Assembly (NCBI GenBank): GCA_021797745.1
Contig: JAJZZD010000001.1
Location: 1 to 64,000 of the forward strand
Source of the DNA: Microcaldota archaeon
Lineage (GTDB): Archaea > Micrarchaeota > Micrarchaeia > Micrarchaeales > CABMGC01
Direction of reading: 5' to 3'
DNA length: 64,000 nt
Position numbers and translations under genes: made by a program. Every line of letters starts with the position of its first letter. Within the stretch, counting starts at the first letter, position 1. Below the pieces are notes generated by a model. It did not search any database. It saw only the letters and a list, made by a program, of their open reading frames with translations, and was not told where the DNA came from. Positions 8,446 through 16,360 of the stretch are shown one piece after another.

Positions 8446-8751
8446 TTATTTTGCCAGACCCTTTATCGTGCCGCTTATCTTCAGCGTGTAAAAACCAGTC
8501 TTTACGCCGTTTATCTCTTTTGCGAAGGCAAGCGCCAGCACTATGTCGCGCTCGTAGCCACGCATGCAATTCATCACGAAGTTGTTTCTGTCTATTGTCT
8601 TTATGACCCTGGGATTCGCGCCGGCGAATCTGTCCTCGCCCATGAAGTCCAGAAGCGCATCTTTGAGCAGCCTCTCATTTTCCCTGTTTAAAAAATCTAT
8701 TTCCGCACTTGAATTTACGAGTATGTGCCTGTATTTTTTCTTCATTATCAT
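8446..8751 (-). CDS. rnp2: Ribonuclease P protein component 2 (Pop5/Rpp14 family)
   Basis: A 101-residue protein with the Pop5 signature throughout: RHILVNSSAEIDF, a helix (ENERLLKDALLDFMGEDRFAGANPRVI), then CMRGYERDIVLALAFAKEINGVKTGFYTLKISGTIKGL. The conserved SGTIK near the C-terminus is diagnostic. In archaeal RNase P, Rnp2 pairs with Rnp3 and supports the catalytic RNA in removing tRNA 5' leaders. It overlaps the end of rnp3 by four bases (ATGA), so the two are translationally coupled, matching their heterodimer. The internal Met3 could also be used. Confidence 0.92.
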   Translation of the reverse strand: MIMKKKYRHILVNSSAEIDFLNRENERLLKDALLDFMGEDRFAGANPRVIKTIDRNNFVMNCMRGYERDIVLALAFAKEINGVKTGFYTLKISGTIKGLAK

Positions 8752-9278
8752 AAAAAGTCACCCAAAGCACCTGACATTGACCTTGCCGTTTCTTCATCGG
8801 CCCCCGCAAACTTGGCGATTTCTACAAGCTGCAATGACGAAAGCATGTACTCCTTTTGCCCTGCGAAACTTGAGATTGCAAGCTTCAGTTTTTTATGCAT
8901 GCAGTCCCTTACTACTCTCCTCATTTTTCCAAGATTTGCAATCCTTGTATGCTTGTTAGTGGAAGTAAGCGCAGACGCGCTGAGAATTATTAGCTTTCTT
9001 AGGCTCTTTACAGTCTCCATCACATCTGCGTCAAGATTGGAGTTGGCGAGGATTCCTATGACTGCGCTGTTCTTCAGCGCATGTATAAGCAAGCCCTTTT
9101 CTGAGCTATCCCTTATTATGAGTTTTTTGCCGGAGCGCGCCAGCGAATCGGCGTCTTTCGCGTCAACAAGCAGCGCATCTTTTCCCAGCTCAAATATCTT
9201 CCTATATCCTAAAAGCCCGGCGAGCCGCTCCGGGTCTTCCTCATGACCTGAGTAATCGATGATGTCGAAGTATTCCAT
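8748..9278 (-). CDS. rnp3: Ribonuclease P protein component 3 (Rpp30)
   Basis: About 176 residues from the ATG at 9276-9278. The frame is open to 9323, but starting there would overlap orc1/cdc6 and add residues not typical of the family. It begins MEYFDIIDYSG and has the TIM-barrel-like pattern of Rpp30: ALLVDAKDADSLARSGKK, VIGILANSN, and the family segment LIILSASALTSTNKHTRIANLGKMRRVVRDCMHKKLKLAISSFAG. It forms a heterotetramer with Rnp2 in archaeal RNase P. It follows orc1/cdc6 by 10 bases and couples to rnp2. Confidence 0.88.
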   Translation of the reverse strand: MEYFDIIDYSGHEEDPERLAGLLGYRKIFELGKDALLVDAKDADSLARSGKKLIIRDSSEKGLLIHALKNSAVIGILANSNLDADVMETVKSLRKLIILSASALTSTNKHTRIANLGKMRRVVRDCMHKKLKLAISSFAGQKEYMLSSLQLVEIAKFAGADEETARSMSGALGDFL

Positions 9279-9288
9279 TCGCTCGCCG

Positions 9289-10584
9289 TCAGGCACCGTT
9301 AACGCCGTCGTTGTTAGCTGCATTCAGCTCCTTTTCTTTTTCCGCGCCTTTTGCGCTTCCTTTGCTTTCTGTGTTTGCAAGTTCCTCAGCAAACATGCTT
9401 TTTTCAATAGTGTCTTTTATTTTTTCAGGAGGGTATGTTAACTTAATCAGTTTTGTGTGCCCTCTTATTCCCTTTCCAGATTCATACGTGGCTATGAAGC
9501 CCTGCATTTCTAGGTCTGCGATGTATTTCCTGTACCATCTCGTGCTCTTGGGGTCAAGTTTCATCGCCTCTGACACGCTCGTATACTTGCTGTACGCCTC
9601 ACCGCTGAATATGTAGGAATCTGAGTTGTCCATGAAACGTTTGTATCTCCCGCCCTGAATGGCAAGAAGCGCTATCGCGTAAAGCACGAGCTTCTGGTGC
9701 TGTGGCAGCGTTATGACTGCTTCGTATGCAATGTCCTCTTCTGCAGTTTTCTGCGCTTCAGCAATTTCCTTGTCCGTGACCTTGTCCAAGTTTTTCTCAT
9801 CTGCTATCTCTCCTGCCTTGGATATTATCTTGAGCGCAAGGCGCGCGTCGCCGCTCTCCTTGGCGGATATCGCAGCCGCGTAGTTTATGCATGCCTGGTC
9901 TATCTTGCCAGGCTTGAATCCCTTGTCTGTCCTGTCCTTTATTATTGCGGCAAGTTCGTTGGAATTGTACGGCGGGAACACAACCTCATTTTCATAAAGC
10001 GTCGACAGGCTTCTAGGGTCAAGTGTTTCCTTGAAACTCAGCTTGTTCGATATGCCGACCATAGTTATGCCGCCCTGCCTTATGTCGCTGTTCGCCCTTG
10101 CAAGCGTGTATATCAAGTCGTCCAGGTCCTTCACGCTGTCGAGCTCATCGAGCACCACCAGCAAAACCTTGCCGTCTTCTTCTATCCAGTTTATTATCTT
10201 TTCGTAAATATCCACAATCCCGAATCCGCGCTTTGCGTAATTAGGAAGGTGGTCAGCGGCTATCTTTCCCAGGACGCGGTATCTGCTATTGTAAATCCTG
10301 CAGTTGACATATGTTATCCTCGCCTTTACTGTGGGTATTTCTCTTACCTGGTCTATGACCTTTTTCATGCAGGACGTCTTGCCTGTGCCGGTTTTCCCAT
10401 AAACGAAAAGGTTTCTTCCGCGCTCACCCTTCAGCGAGGGTGTAAGCGACCTGACTATCTCGTCAATTTGTTTCTCTCGGTAAAGCAGGTTGTGCGGCAC
10501 GTAGTGCGGCGAAAGAACCTCCCTGTCTGCGAAAATCTTAGATTCTTTCAAGAGGTCAGAAAAAGGAGCATCCATAGGAAACAC
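9289..10584 (-). CDS. cdc6: Orc1/Cdc6 replication initiator
   Basis: A 431-residue AAA+ protein (428 if it begins at the ATG at 10573-10575 rather than the GTG at 10582-10584). Walker A is GKTGTGKT at residues 63-70, Walker B is LLVVLDELDSVKDLDDLIY, and sensor I is GGITMVGISNKLSF. A winged helix occupies the last 120 residues (QHQKLVLYAIALLAIQ, KSTRWYRKYIADLEMQGFI). The C-terminal 40 residues are low-complexity and charged. It binds origin recognition boxes and loads MCM. Archaeal origins often sit beside this gene, but I saw no convincing origin-box cluster here. It lies between the Mrp-like gene and rnp3 in a tight minus-strand operon. Confidence 0.93.
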   Translation of the reverse strand: MFPMDAPFSDLLKESKIFADREVLSPHYVPHNLLYREKQIDEIVRSLTPSLKGERGRNLFVYGKTGTGKTSCMKKVIDQVREIPTVKARITYVNCRIYNSRYRVLGKIAADHLPNYAKRGFGIVDIYEKIINWIEEDGKVLLVVLDELDSVKDLDDLIYTLARANSDIRQGGITMVGISNKLSFKETLDPRSLSTLYENEVVFPPYNSNELAAIIKDRTDKGFKPGKIDQACINYAAAISAKESGDARLALKIISKAGEIADEKNLDKVTDKEIAEAQKTAEEDIAYEAVITLPQHQKLVLYAIALLAIQGGRYKRFMDNSDSYIFSGEAYSKYTSVSEAMKLDPKSTRWYRKYIADLEMQGFIATYESGKGIRGHTKLIKLTYPPEKIKDTIEKSMFAEELANTESKGSAKGAEKEKELNAANNDGVNGA

Positions 10585-11393
10585 TACTCTATCAATTTCT
10601 TTGCTATGCTTATAAATTCTTCTTTAATCTCGGTGTCGTACTCTACAGGAACTTTACCTGAATCGCTCATTTCATCGAATTTTTTGCTGTAATTGATTTT
10701 GCCCAGCAACTTGCAGTCCAGCGCATCTGCGACTTCTTCTGCGCCTTTCATGCTGCCGTTTGACATGTTCTCGACAACGCCCACGATGTGCACTGACATG
10801 CGTTTTGCCATTAAGCCTGATTTTATGGTGTTTGCCGACGCTATGTGCTGCGGTCCTGTGACAAGTATGAAGCCGTCAATATCGAGAAGCTGCATTATCG
10901 AAAGCGGTTCATCGCTAGTGCCCGGAGCTATGTCAATTATCAAATAATCGAGCTCTCCCCAGTCGCTGTTCTCGAGGAAGTCGCTGACCATTTTTGCTAT
11001 AAGCGGGCCTCTCCACATTATCGGTCTTTTTGTGTCGTCGACATACATCGCCGTTGAAATTATCCTTATTCCGTCTTTTTCTGCCGGCTTCAGGGGAAAG
11101 TTGCCATCTTGCCTGTCGGTTATCCCGAGGAACATGCACACATTAGGACAGTCTATATCCGCATCGAGAATGCCTACCTTGTAGCCCATGCGCATCAGCG
11201 TGTAAGCCAGATTTATCGACACTGTGGTCTTGCCCACGCCTCCCTTTGCACTCCACACGCCAATCCTGTGCTTAACCTTCGAAAGCTGCTGCTTCACGTG
11301 TTCTCTTTTCTTTAGCACATTCAGTATCGAAGGATGCGCAACCTTCACAGTGGCTTCGCCTATCTTTATCTCAGGAGTGCTTTCTTCAGTCAT
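10584..11393 (-). CDS. Mrp/NBP35-type P-loop ATPase lacking the Fe-S CxxC motif
   Basis: A 269-residue MinD/Mrp-superfamily ATPase. The deviant Walker A GGVGKTT follows SAK, then the switch regions VGILDADIDCPNVCMFLG and DYLIIDIAPGTSDEP, and LVTGPQHIAS; all fit Mrp/ApbC. In that family the segment after VVENMS normally carries a CxxC pair holding the bridging [4Fe-4S] cluster. Here it reads VVENMSNGSMKGAEE with no cysteines, so Fe-S cluster carriage is doubtful. The frame extends to a TTG at 11411, but the ATG at 11393 is preferred. The stop codon (TAG) sits at the start of orc1/cdc6, suggesting coupling. Confidence 0.85.
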   Translation of the reverse strand: MTEESTPEIKIGEATVKVAHPSILNVLKKREHVKQQLSKVKHRIGVWSAKGGVGKTTVSINLAYTLMRMGYKVGILDADIDCPNVCMFLGITDRQDGNFPLKPAEKDGIRIISTAMYVDDTKRPIMWRGPLIAKMVSDFLENSDWGELDYLIIDIAPGTSDEPLSIMQLLDIDGFILVTGPQHIASANTIKSGLMAKRMSVHIVGVVENMSNGSMKGAEEVADALDCKLLGKINYSKKFDEMSDSGKVPVEYDTEIKEEFISIAKKLIE

Positions 11394-11467
11394 GACTATA
11401 CTTTGGTTCAAACAGCAATAAATTGATTTTGTTTCTGCGTGTGAATCAGCCCTGGCTGAAAAGCAAG

Positions 11468-11478
11468 TTATAAAAATA
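11468..11478 (+). promoter_or_regulatory. psmA: Putative TATA box for the psmA superoperon
   Basis: AAGTTATAAAAATATG in the divergent gap between the Mrp-like gene and psmA is the best TATA element for the plus strand. It implies a leader of roughly 85 bases before the preferred psmA start at 11583. Confidence 0.5.
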
Positions 11479-11525
11479 TGAAAGTATTAATGAGAACGTA
11501 ATATTTGTAATAACTCGATAATGAT

Positions 11526-11545
11526 AAGAACACTTCGCTGTTCTT
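11526..11545 (+). promoter_or_regulatory. Leader hairpin followed by a T-rich run, upstream of psmA
   Basis: A perfect 7-base-pair stem AAGAACA / TGTTCTT with loop CTTCGC, followed by CTATTATTTTTT. No plus-strand gene lies upstream, so it is not an ordinary terminator of a preceding gene. It falls inside the predicted psmA leader and could act as an attenuator or RNA stability element. Confidence 0.4.
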
Positions 11546-11582
11546 CTATTATTTTTTAATGCAGATGTTTATTGGTGTCAAA

Positions 11583-12278
11583 ATGTACCCAAATCCACAA
11601 GCTTATGACAGAGGAGTAATGTTCAACCCCGACGGCAGGCTTTTTCAGGTAGAGTACGCGAAAGAGGCAGTAAGAAGAGGCGCAGTGGCGCTCGGGATGG
11701 CCGTTAAAGACGGCACCGTGTTCGCCGCGCACAAGAATATTGAGGAGCCTCTTATAGTGCCCGAGAGCTTTGAGAAGGTATTCAGGGTGGATGCGCACAT
11801 AGGCGCCACTTACAGCGGCCTTGTCGCAGATGCGCTGCATCTGATAAACACTGCAAGGTCAAGCGCACAGTCGCACAGGCTTGTGTTCGACGAGGTTAAA
11901 TCAATAGAGTCAGTGACGAAGGACATAAGCGATTACATGCTTCAGGCAACGTTTTACGGTGGTGTAAGGCCATACGGAATATCGCTCATAATAGGCGGAA
12001 TAGACCCTGACCCAAGGCTGTTCTTGATAGACCCAAGCGCATCTTTGATAGGTTACAAGGCAGTAGCAGTAGGAACTGGAGCAAAGCTTGCGAACGACAT
12101 GCTCTCAAAAGAGCGCAAGGACACGCTGTCCGTTGAAGACGGCATAAGATTGGGAGTCAAGATAGTGAAGAAGGTCAACGAAGGCAAATTGACAAGCGAC
12201 CACATAGATGTCGGATACGTTCAAAAAGGAGGAGAGTTCACTATTCTTAAGCCGGAGGAAATAGAAAAATACTTCTGA
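11583..12278 (+). CDS. psmA: 20S proteasome alpha subunit
   Basis: About 231 residues from the ATG at 11583, which has GGTG six bases upstream. An ATG at 11559 in the same frame would add eight residues. The N-terminal YDRGVMFNPDGRLFQVEYAKEAV is the highly conserved alpha-subunit signature that forms the gate and H0 helix. The NTN-hydrolase fold follows (GAVALGMAVKDGTVFAAH, GATYSGLVADA) without a propeptide or catalytic Thr. Alpha rings cap the proteolytic beta rings; no psmB is in this window. It leads a plus-strand operon with SBDS and the exosome, the conserved archaeal superoperon linking protein and RNA turnover. Confidence 0.95.
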   Translation: MYPNPQAYDRGVMFNPDGRLFQVEYAKEAVRRGAVALGMAVKDGTVFAAHKNIEEPLIVPESFEKVFRVDAHIGATYSGLVADALHLINTARSSAQSHRLVFDEVKSIESVTKDISDYMLQATFYGGVRPYGISLIIGGIDPDPRLFLIDPSASLIGYKAVAVGTGAKLANDMLSKERKDTLSVEDGIRLGVKIVKKVNEGKLTSDHIDVGYVQKGGEFTILKPEEIEKYF

Positions 12279-12359
12279 AAATACCAAGTTTGAGTTTAGC
12301 AGCAGCTCTTAAATGCTTGTGCAAACGCAGTTGAAATGCAGTGAAAACGCAGTGAAATA

Positions 12360-13046
12360 ATGTCTAAAACCATAATAGCCAAGTACAGTGCAGACGGAGA
12401 GAATTTCGAGATTTTTGTAGACTCTGACCGCGCATATGAATACATAACTGGCAAGCGAACAGATCCGATGACCGTACTGGAATCAGAGGAAATATTCAAG
12501 GATGCCAACAAAGGCGACAGGCAGAGCAAGGACACGCTGAAAAAAGTTTTCAAGACTGATGATCTTGCCAAGATTGCAGCAATAATACTTAAAAACGGCA
12601 ACGTGCCGATAACGACAGAGCAGAGGAGCAAGCTAGTAGAGGAAAAAAGGAAGCAGATAATAAGCATAATAGCCAGGAATGCGATAGACCCGAGAACCAA
12701 TGCACCGCATCCGCCGCAAAGAATAGAGAACGCGCTCAACGAAATTAAGGTCAACGTTGATCCGTTCAAACCAGCAAGCGAGCAGGTAGAGGCGATAATG
12801 AAGAAGCTCATCATACATCTTCCTATACGATTCGCAACAATGAAGGTGGAGGTGACAATACCTCCACAGTATGCCCATGTATCATACGGCGTGCTCAAGC
12901 AGTACGGAATGAACTCTGAAAAATGGCTAAATGACGGTTCCCTCAGCGCGTCGCTCGAATTCCCTGCAGGCCTCCAGTCAGAGTTCATAGACAGAATCAA
13001 CAACGCGACAAAAGGAAGTGCCAATGTAAAGATAATAAGCGTATGA
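12360..13046 (+). CDS. Ribosome maturation protein SBDS
   Basis: A 228-residue protein with the three SBDS domains. The N-terminal FYSH domain is at about 1-85 ([42 protein letters not shown]). A helical middle domain is at about 90-160 ([36 protein letters not shown], the best conserved block). A ferredoxin-like C-terminal domain runs about 160-228 ([26 protein letters not shown]). It releases the anti-association factor aIF6 from the large subunit together with elongation factor 2. It lies between psmA and rrp4, the usual archaeal gene order. Confidence 0.95.
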   Translation: MSKTIIAKYSADGENFEIFVDSDRAYEYITGKRTDPMTVLESEEIFKDANKGDRQSKDTLKKVFKTDDLAKIAAIILKNGNVPITTEQRSKLVEEKRKQIISIIARNAIDPRTNAPHPPQRIENALNEIKVNVDPFKPASEQVEAIMKKLIIHLPIRFATMKVEVTIPPQYAHVSYGVLKQYGMNSEKWLNDGSLSASLEFPAGLQSEFIDRINNATKGSANVKIISV

Positions 13047-13087
13047 AAATCTGAAAATCTAAAAAAATGTTTGAATAGGTGTTTTAA

Positions 13088-13702
13088 TTGGACGTAATAA
13101 TTCCAGGCGAAAAAGTATCTGATAAACCGGAAAGGTTTCAAGGTACCTCGGTATCGAACGGCAGTACATATGCAAATGTGGTAGGTTTCTACGACAAAGA
13201 CAGAAATATGTTCGTGCAGCTAGTCGGCATGTGGGAGCCGCGAGAAGGCGATATAGTTGTCGGCCAGATATCTTCGAAAAGGTCACGAGCATGCTATGTG
13301 GATCTGAATTTTCCGTACAAGGGAGAAATTCAACTCAGATACGAAGAAACACGGTTAAGCACAGGCGATGTGATAGAAGCCGAGGTAAGGGATTTCAGGA
13401 AGTTCGAGGATGAGGCGCTTGTCAGCCTAACGCGCCCCAAGGTCCTTCACGGAGGCATGCTAGTAGCAGTCAAGCCCACTAAGGTTCCGCGTATACTGGG
13501 CAAGGCGAACACAATGATAAAACAGATAGCAGAAGGTACAGGAAGCTCGTTGGTAGTAGGCATGAACGGCATGCTGTGGATAAAAGGAGGCGACATGAAC
13601 CTCGTCGAAAAACTGATAAGGGAAGTCGAAGAAAAGGCGCACACTAACGGCCTTACTGACAAGATAAAGCAGGAAATCGACGCATACAAAAACCCGAAAT
13701 GA
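13088..13702 (+). CDS. rrp4: Exosome RNA-binding subunit Rrp4
   Basis: A 204-residue protein starting with TTG at 13088. It has an N-terminal beta region (VIIPGEKVSDKPERFQGTSV), a central S1 domain (about 60-130: PREGDIVVGQISSKRSRACYVDLNFPYKGEIQ) and a C-terminal KH domain (about 135-204: VPRILGKANTMIKQIAEGTGSSLVVGMNGMLWIKG). Rrp4 forms the RNA-binding cap on the hexameric Rrp41-Rrp42 ring of the archaeal exosome, which degrades and tails RNA 3'-5'. It sits directly upstream of rrp41 and rrp42, as expected. No csl4 or dnaG is seen nearby. Confidence 0.94.
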   Translation: MDVIIPGEKVSDKPERFQGTSVSNGSTYANVVGFYDKDRNMFVQLVGMWEPREGDIVVGQISSKRSRACYVDLNFPYKGEIQLRYEETRLSTGDVIEAEVRDFRKFEDEALVSLTRPKVLHGGMLVAVKPTKVPRILGKANTMIKQIAEGTGSSLVVGMNGMLWIKGGDMNLVEKLIREVEEKAHTNGLTDKIKQEIDAYKNPK

Positions 13703-13767
13703 TTAGGAAAAAAATTTGATAAGAATTTTAAGAAATGTAAGAATCGAGAATCGAAAAAGATGACTAT

Positions 13768-14475
13768 ATGGAAAAACCGCAGTTGATTAAAAATGGAAAA
13801 AGGCTTGACGGCAGGTCATTCGACCAGCTCCGACCGATAAAAATAGTCGCCGGCGTCGTCAAGAACGCTACAGGTTCTGCATACCTTGAATGGGGAGCAA
13901 ACAAGATTTATGCAGCAGTTTACGGTCCTACTGAGGCCTTGCCAAAGCACACTGCAAATCCAAAGCAGGCAGTGATTAAATGCAGGTATTCGATGGCACC
14001 TTTCTCATCGCTCGAAGAGCACGGAAGGAGCGGTGCCAACAGAAGGGCAACAGAAATATCAAAGGTAACAAAAGAGGTCTTCGAAAACGCAATAATGATT
14101 GAAAAATTTCCTAATTCTGAGATAGACATATACATAGAGGTTCTGCAGAGCGATGGCGGAACAAGGGCAGCAGGCATAACTGCCGCAGGCGTAGCCCTTG
14201 CAGACAGCGGTATACCTGCCAGGGATATACCTTTTGCAGTTTCTGCAGGTAAGGCGAACGGCGAAATCATACTGGACCTGGATAAATTGGAAGACAATTA
14301 CTCTGACGCCGACATGCCTGTCGCGATATACCCGAACCTCGGCAAGGTTGGCTTGCTGCAGATGGATGGCTCGCTGACAAAAGAGGAATTCGACAAAGCC
14401 ATCGGAATGATAAAAGAATCCGGCAGGGAAATATCGAAAATCCAGAAGGCAGCGATATCTGAGATGTACGAATGA
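13768..14475 (+). CDS. rrp41: Exosome catalytic subunit Rrp41
   Basis: A 235-residue RNase PH-fold protein. It shows KRLDGRSFDQLRPIKIVAGVVKNATGSAYLEWG (RNA-binding start of the fold), KCRYSMAPFSS, RSGANRRATEISKVTKEVFENAI (the arginine-rich RNA and phosphate site) and LQSDGGTRAAGITAAGVALADSGI (the phosphate-binding GGTR and active-site acidic region). Rrp41 carries the phosphorolytic active site of the exosome ring. Followed after 64 bases by rrp42. Confidence 0.95.
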   Translation: MEKPQLIKNGKRLDGRSFDQLRPIKIVAGVVKNATGSAYLEWGANKIYAAVYGPTEALPKHTANPKQAVIKCRYSMAPFSSLEEHGRSGANRRATEISKVTKEVFENAIMIEKFPNSEIDIYIEVLQSDGGTRAAGITAAGVALADSGIPARDIPFAVSAGKANGEIILDLDKLEDNYSDADMPVAIYPNLGKVGLLQMDGSLTKEEFDKAIGMIKESGREISKIQKAAISEMYE

Positions 14476-14539
14476 AAATATGTTGCGAAAATGAATTGTA
14501 GATTATGAGTTGTAAGCAATAAGTTGTTTAAGTGATAGT

Positions 14540-15325
14540 ATGTTGATAAAAACAGTGTCTAAGGAATATGTGAATGAATTGCTGTTATCTGACAAGAGAA
14601 TAGACGGCAGAGGACTTCTTGACTTCAGGAAGCTGAGCATCAAAACGGGCATCATGCCGCATGCCGAGGGTTCTGCGCTGGTTGAGCTGGGCAACACCCG
14701 GGTAATCGCCGGCGTAAAGATAGATATAGGCGAGCCGCTGCGCGACAAGCCAGATGAAGGCGCGCTGATGACTGGCGCTGAATTGCTCCCAATGGCAAGC
14801 CCAAAGTACGAAGCAGGGCCGCCAAGTCCTGAATCTGTGGAATTCGCAAGGGTCGTGGACCGCGGAATTAGGTCGGCAGAGCTCGTTGACATGCAGTCGC
14901 TTTTCATAGAGAAGGAAAAAGTCTGGATGGTTTTCATAGACATGTACGTTATGAACGCAGACGGCAACCTTTTCGACGCAGGGTCGCTTGCTTCTGTGGC
15001 TGCTTTGCTTTCTGCAAGGATGCCTAAACTTGAAGGCGAAGAGATAATACGGACAGGGAATCTGCACAAGCTCAAGACTAACGGAATTGTCACATCCTGC
15101 ACATTCGGAAAGATAGGAGACAAGCTGCTTCTTGACACAAACGGCAATGAAGAAGAATATGCGAGCACCAGACTTACAGTTGCGAACGATGAGAAATACA
15201 TAAGGGCTATGCAGAAAGGTTTAAGTGGAGATATGTCAATAAAAGAGATACAGGAAATGATAGACATAAGCGCGGATAAGTCAAAAGAGCTCAGGAGCGC
15301 AATCAAGCGCGCAGTTGAAGAGTAA
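14540..15325 (+). CDS. rrp42: Exosome non-catalytic ring subunit Rrp42
   Basis: A 261-residue RNase PH-fold protein of the Rrp42 type. The N-terminal helical extension (VSKEYVNELLLSDKRIDGRGLLDFRKLSIKTG) and the block ALVELGNTRVIAGVKIDIGEPLRDKPDEGAL are characteristic of Rrp42 rather than Rrp41, and the phosphate-binding residues of the active subunit are absent. It alternates with Rrp41 in the hexamer and contributes RNA-path residues. TGA/TAA-separated spacing and strand match one exosome transcript. Confidence 0.95.
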   Translation: MLIKTVSKEYVNELLLSDKRIDGRGLLDFRKLSIKTGIMPHAEGSALVELGNTRVIAGVKIDIGEPLRDKPDEGALMTGAELLPMASPKYEAGPPSPESVEFARVVDRGIRSAELVDMQSLFIEKEKVWMVFIDMYVMNADGNLFDAGSLASVAALLSARMPKLEGEEIIRTGNLHKLKTNGIVTSCTFGKIGDKLLLDTNGNEEEYASTRLTVANDEKYIRAMQKGLSGDMSIKEIQEMIDISADKSKELRSAIKRAVEE

Positions 15326-15376
15326 TCAATAATCAACAAACAATATTAACGAACCGGCCCACAGGGCCCAAGCAAA

Positions 15377-15667
15377 GTGAGCGATATGGTAAACTGGAGC
15401 GTAAGGTACGGGTCAAGCCTAAGAAAGAGGTATTTGGAGGTAGCTAAGCAGAAGAAGTCTCGCTACACGTGCGACGTGTGCGGGAAAAACTCCGTAAAAA
15501 GAATAAGTACTGGCGTTTGGAAGTGCAAAAGCTGCGGGTCGACGTTCGCAGGCGGTGCGTACACATTCAAGACAGAGCCAGGCAGGAATGTGCAGCGAAT
15601 AATAGAGCAGCTTTACACCGGTGCAACACATGCACAGAAGAAATCAGAAAAATCAGAAGCACAATGA
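15377..15667 (+). CDS. rpl37ae: Large ribosomal subunit protein eL43 (L37Ae)
   Basis: A 96-residue zinc-ribbon ribosomal protein. VRYGSSLRKRYLEVAKQKKSRYTCDVCGKNSVKRISTGVWKCKSCGSTFAGGAYTF contains the two CxxC knuckles and the conserved WKC-x-x-C-G-x-x-FAGGAY block. It begins with GTG at 15377, or ATG at 15386 if GTGAGCGAT acts as the ribosome-binding site. It lies downstream of rrp42 and ahead of rpoP, the common archaeal order. Confidence 0.94.
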   Translation: MSDMVNWSVRYGSSLRKRYLEVAKQKKSRYTCDVCGKNSVKRISTGVWKCKSCGSTFAGGAYTFKTEPGRNVQRIIEQLYTGATHAQKKSEKSEAQ

Positions 15668-15712
15668 ATGCTGCAATGTAGTAAAATATAATGAAATAAT
15701 AAAGGTAAGCAA

Positions 15713-16075
15713 ATGAAAATAACATTTTCTCCGGCTGAAGAGCTTGTGGTGCACGAGATACTCGAGGTAAGCAAAGAAGATCTGATACGCGAGAGGGTTA
15801 CGCCTCAGGGCAACATGCCTCTGTACTGGTGCGACGGAATCTTGTTCAGCTTTTCGTCTCTTCCTATGACTGATGATGTGATAAAGGACTATCTGAAAGG
15901 CAAGCTACACTGGCTAGAAGTGCATTTTGCGCGCATGCCCAAATATGTTGATGTGATATCGTTCGAATCGGAAGAGTACAAGGCGACAATGGGAGTAAGG
16001 GTTATAGACACAAGCCCGTCGCTGCTTCACAGGGAATTCATAAAATGGCTCAAGACTACTGCTCCGAAAAGATGA
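15713..16075 (+). CDS. Uncharacterised 120-aa protein in the exosome/rpoP operon
   Basis: I do not recognise a family. It is a compact alpha/beta protein without membrane segments. Notable stretches are PAEELVVHEILEVSKEDLIRERV (helical), PLYWCDGILFSFSSLPMTDD, HWLEVHFARMPKYVDVISF and SLLHREFIKWLKTT at the end. It occupies the place between eL43 and rpoP where other archaea often carry a Brix-domain or Pcc1/prefoldin gene, but I see no clear match to those. Operon position suggests a role in RNA metabolism or translation; this is inference. Confidence 0.65.
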   Translation: MKITFSPAEELVVHEILEVSKEDLIRERVTPQGNMPLYWCDGILFSFSSLPMTDDVIKDYLKGKLHWLEVHFARMPKYVDVISFESEEYKATMGVRVIDTSPSLLHREFIKWLKTTAPKR

Positions 16076-16135
16076 GTCATACTGCCTTAATGCACTCAAT
16101 GATGTTAAAATATTAAAAAAGAAAAATGTGGTTAC

Positions 16136-16270
16136 ATGACATACGAATGCCTGCACTGCAAAAAAGAGATTAAAAACCTCGAAAAGAATTTCGTAAGATG
16201 TCCCTACTGCGGCTTCAGAGCGCTTTCAAAGAAAAGGTCGCCAATCGCCAAAGAAGTCAAAACCAACTGA
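16136..16270 (+). CDS. rpoP: DNA-directed RNA polymerase subunit P (Rpo12)
   Basis: A 44-residue protein. The N-terminal YECLHCKKEI and the central FVRCPYCGFRAL form the single CxxC...CxxC zinc ribbon of archaeal Rpo12/RpoP. The conserved tail KKRSPIAKEVKTN matches the R-P-x-x-A-K-x-V-K ending of the family. Length fits the usual 44-50 residues. It supports RNA polymerase assembly. It ends the plus-strand exosome operon, 60 bases after the preceding gene. Confidence 0.9.
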   Translation: MTYECLHCKKEIKNLEKNFVRCPYCGFRALSKKRSPIAKEVKTN

Positions 16271-16360
16271 ACCTTTTTTCGGCAGCGAGCGTTGACACCA
16301 AACCGCTCGGGCAGTTTCGCATTTTCTTAAAAGCGTCACGACAGTAGAATCAATACTCAC

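Noticed and set aside
9400-11560. Replication origin near orc1/cdc6
   Set aside because: No repeated origin-recognition-box-like motif or extended AT-rich unwinding region was found in the short gaps flanking the gene.
14503-15339. 278-codon open frame on the minus strand
   Set aside because: It lies exactly opposite rrp42, has Ser/Leu-rich non-protein-like sequence, and is an antisense shadow. The same applies to the long frames opposite acdA (3081-3911), SBDS (12296-13141) and the thermosome (27536-28225).
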